9,023 bases of DNA from contig CAZHNG010000280.1 in NCBI GenBank assembly GCA_964533785.1, positions 1 through 9,023 on the forward strand. The letters run 5' to 3'. The position numbers were made by a program, and so were the translations under genes. Of the stretch, positions 7,414-9,023 are shown in pieces (the stretch's first letter is position 1; the number at the start of each line of letters is the position of its first letter). The notes beneath the pieces are model-generated. The model was not told where the DNA came from. It searched no databases and saw nothing but the letters and a program-made list of their open reading frames with translations. The stretch comes from JANQRV01 sp964533785. GTDB taxonomy: Bacteria > Bacteroidota > Bacteroidia > Chitinophagales > Saprospiraceae.

Positions 7414-7518
7414 ATAAGATACTTGAGCTTTCATCCTTAACAATTGTAAAGAAATCAAACAAGTACCTTTAATTCTTTGCTTCAGAAGATATTTAAAATA
7501 GTGACGTTAGACTTTGTT

Positions 7519-7550
7519 CCAAACCCAAACCAAGCTCATCGGAGTTTGGT
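7519..7550. repeat. CCAAAC tandem repeat plus imperfect dyad (operator or terminator)
   Basis: CCAAAC occurs twice in tandem (7519-7524 and 7525-7530) and once inverted as GTTTGG (7544-7549). The inner part forms a dyad: ACCAAGCTC (7529-7537) and GAGTTTGGT (7542-7550) match at eight of nine positions around a four-base centre. On the minus transcript this gives a stem with one A-C mismatch followed by a U/G-rich tail, about 50 bases after the AraC stop codon. It could therefore be that gene's terminator. As DNA it could instead be an operator upstream of the pump promoter, where a regulator binding direct half-sites would fit. Confidence 0.4.
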
Positions 7551-7598
7551 GTATGTGCCGTATTCCTAATGTAGTGTAGTTGGACGGTGTTAGCCACA

Positions 7599-8513
7599 TT
7601 AATTGCATTTTCGGTAATCAGTTGGACTAACGCCTATTTTTTTCTTGAAAAGATTACTAAAGTAATGAGGATAATCAAACCCTAAAGAATGAGCAATTTC
7701 CTTTACTGATTCATTGGTTCCCAGCAAACGATCCTTTGCAATTTCCAAGAGGTGGTAGTGAATGTAACCTTGGGTGCTTTTTCCTGTTCCCTTGCGGAGT
7801 AGGTCACTTAAATAGTTGGGAGAAAGGTTGACATGTTCAGCACATTGTAGCACTGTTGGGAGACCTTCCTTTTCTAGCCTACTTGAAGTGAAATAATCAG
7901 AAAGGTAATCATTGATCGCATCTACTATTCCTTTATTATACTTTTCCCTGGTCACAAACTGCCGGTCATAGTAGCGGATGCAGTGATTCAGCAATAATTC
8001 GATGCCTGAAATAAGCACATTTTTAGTATGCTTATCAATCGGGCGATTAATTTCTTTTTTGATGGAATCAACGATAACACTGAGGCTATGTTTTTCGTCT
8101 TCTGATAAATGTAGTGACTCATTTGAATCGTATTTCCAAAAGGTATATTCACTTATTTTTGAGAACAGAGGGGTTCCGTGGATTAAATCAGGGTGAAAAA
8201 AGAGCCCCCAATTGTAAGTGCTTCTATTGAAATGTGGGTTTTCAAAAGCTCCAATTTGATCAGGTGCCGAGAAAAACAGACTTCCTTCCTGGAAATCCAG
8301 GCGATTTCTACCATATTTTAAACTCCCCTTTTCCAGCTGCTTAAGGGTGACACCATAAAAAGCCGAAGCCACTTTGATATTGTCAACGGTCGCTACAGCT
8401 CTTTGGTCGAGATTTGAAAAATCTACTACGCTAACCAATGGATGCTTAGGTGGGGGTTCCTTTATAACATCATGGAGCATGCTAATACTTTCAATTCTGA
8501 AGACATTTTCCAT
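7599..8513 (-). CDS. AraC-family transcriptional regulator
   Basis: This 304-residue DNA-binding regulator has a C-terminal AraC-type double helix-turn-helix. The first HTH lies at about 218-240 (TVLQCAEHVNLSPNYLSDLL), and the second at about 268-291 (SVKEIAHSLGFDYPHYFSNL), followed by the characteristic GVSPTDYRK end. The N-terminal part (about 30-185) resembles a cupin-like sensing domain (EGSLFFSAPDQIGAF at 76-90, then a predicted helical linker). Its ligand is not evident. The ATG at 8513 gives a normal family length; Met12 is a possible alternative. It lies 34 bases after the hydrolase gene in the same direction and 298 bases ahead of the pump operon. It could regulate the pump, the hydrolase, or both; this is positional inference only. 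Confidence 0.93.
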   Translation of the reverse strand: MENVFRIESISMLHDVIKEPPPKHPLVSVVDFSNLDQRAVATVDNIKVASAFYGVTLKQLEKGSLKYGRNRLDFQEGSLFFSAPDQIGAFENPHFNRSTYNWGLFFHPDLIHGTPLFSKISEYTFWKYDSNESLHLSEDEKHSLSVIVDSIKKEINRPIDKHTKNVLISGIELLLNHCIRYYDRQFVTREKYNKGIVDAINDYLSDYFTSSRLEKEGLPTVLQCAEHVNLSPNYLSDLLRKGTGKSTQGYIHYHLLEIAKDRLLGTNESVKEIAHSLGFDYPHYFSNLFKKKIGVSPTDYRKCN

Positions 8514-8547
8514 CTTATTTCGTGTTTGCGACCATTGTTTTCTAATT

Positions 8548-9023
8548 TCAGATATGGAATTTTCGTTTCAATGCATCCACCATAAGATTATTGACGGTCT
8601 GGGAAATTCTTGCCGTAGGCACAAAACTTTCACCTCCGTGTGGTACGCCGGGAGCCACGTACAGCTCTGTAGGTACACCATCTTGCATGAGTTGTTGGGC
8701 GTACGCAATAGCTTCGTCACGGAACAGTTCTACGGCACTCACGTACACAAAGGTTGGCGGCAACCCACTTAGATCCTTTGCCCTGGCTGGGCTTTGCAAA
8801 GGTGTAGCCTCTTTCCCGTAATCTTTGCCCAAATAGGCATTCCAGCCAAAAAAAGAGTCTTCTCGGTCCCAACCTAAGTATCCTGACATATGCCCTGAAG
8901 GCGTATCATGCGTATTATCTAACATGGGGCATTGTAAAATCTGGTAAGCGATATCCACTCCTTTTCGTTCACGGTTCAGTAACACGGTTCGAGCGGTCAT
9001 TCCACCACCGGCACTGCCACCGC
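8548..9023 (-). CDS. Alpha/beta hydrolase (hydrolase fold-3 / HSL-type esterase), C-terminal part
   Basis: The gene enters from the right edge and ends with TGA at 8548-8550. The reading frame stays open through 9023, so the Met at 9000 is internal, not the start. The edge bases translate as GGSAGGG directly before that Met: a nucleophile elbow GxSAGG with the catalytic Ser at 9013-9015. Downstream are SGLPPTFVYVSAVELFRDEA and, near the end, PGVPHGGESF, which supplies the catalytic His (8638-8640). The residue at the acid position is Glu (8728-8730), where relatives usually have Asp (as in ELDLFRDE). The N-terminal half with the oxyanion HGG motif is outside the window. The family hydrolyses carboxylic esters; the substrate is unknown. 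It ends 34 bases ahead of the AraC-type gene and may share a transcript with it. Confidence 0.88.
   Translation of the reverse strand, partial: GGSAGGGMTARTVLLNRERKGVDIAYQILQCPMLDNTHDTPSGHMSGYLGWDREDSFFGWNAYLGKDYGKEATPLQSPARAKDLSGLPPTFVYVSAVELFRDEAIAYAQQLMQDGVPTELYVAPGVPHGGESFVPTARISQTVNNLMVDALKRKFHI

Larger units (their letters stand above)
7301..7598 (-). promoter_or_regulatory. Intergenic control region ahead of the efflux operon
   Basis: These 298 AT-rich bases separate the AraC-type gene from the pump operon and hold no credible gene. They are the only long gap before the three pump genes and so should contain their promoter. Two items are visible: a TANNTTTG-type element at 7406-7413, and the CCAAAC repeat and dyad cluster at 7519-7550. 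The rest shows nothing I can name. Confidence 0.5.

Noticed and set aside
8374..8772. Plus-strand open frame of 132 codons
   Set aside because: It spans the antisense of both the hydrolase and the AraC gene and the spacer between them, with no recognisable domain; the minus-strand genes have clear family motifs.
8548..9000. A complete 150-residue protein starting at the Met at 9000
   Set aside because: The frame remains open to the window edge and the preceding codons encode GGSAGGG, the catalytic nucleophile elbow. The Met is internal and the gene is cut by the edge.

Overview
The window looks like a chromosomal segment of a Bacteroidota bacterium. The support is indirect: no clear Shine-Dalgarno sequences before the start codons, a TANNTTTG-type -7 promoter element, a lipoprotein-type membrane fusion protein, and moderately AT-rich DNA with AT-rich gaps. 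All recognisable genes lie on the minus strand, so transcription runs from the right edge (9023) to the left edge (1).

In transcription order the right end holds the C-terminal part of an alpha/beta hydrolase (HSL / hydrolase fold-3 type) cut by the window edge, with its nucleophile elbow in the last bases. An AraC-family regulator follows after 34 bases (7599-8513). A gap of 298 bases (7301-7598) carries a CCAAAC repeat/dyad cluster and a candidate -7 element.

Next is a compact three-gene operon for a tripartite efflux pump: an outer-membrane TolC-type protein (4967-7300), a lipoprotein membrane fusion protein (3840-4964) and a 1034-residue RND permease (720-3824). The TolC-type gene is the most unusual one. 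About 300 residues resembling a periplasmic substrate-binding protein are fused in front of the TolC barrel/coiled-coil region. The RND permease lacks the second Asp and the Lys of the AcrB proton relay. The AraC regulator is the natural candidate to control this operon, but this is inferred from position only.

After the pump lies a 105-residue two-helix potassium channel subunit (249-566) with a perfect TVGYGD filter. Three short arrays of degenerate heptamers (TCTNNNN) sit around it: 13-47 and 679-713 in one orientation, and 586-613 inverted. They fill much of the otherwise empty spacers and are the most notable non-coding structure. The leftmost 248 bases contain no gene but hold one heptamer array, a rightward-pointing terminator-like hairpin and a 13-base palindrome.
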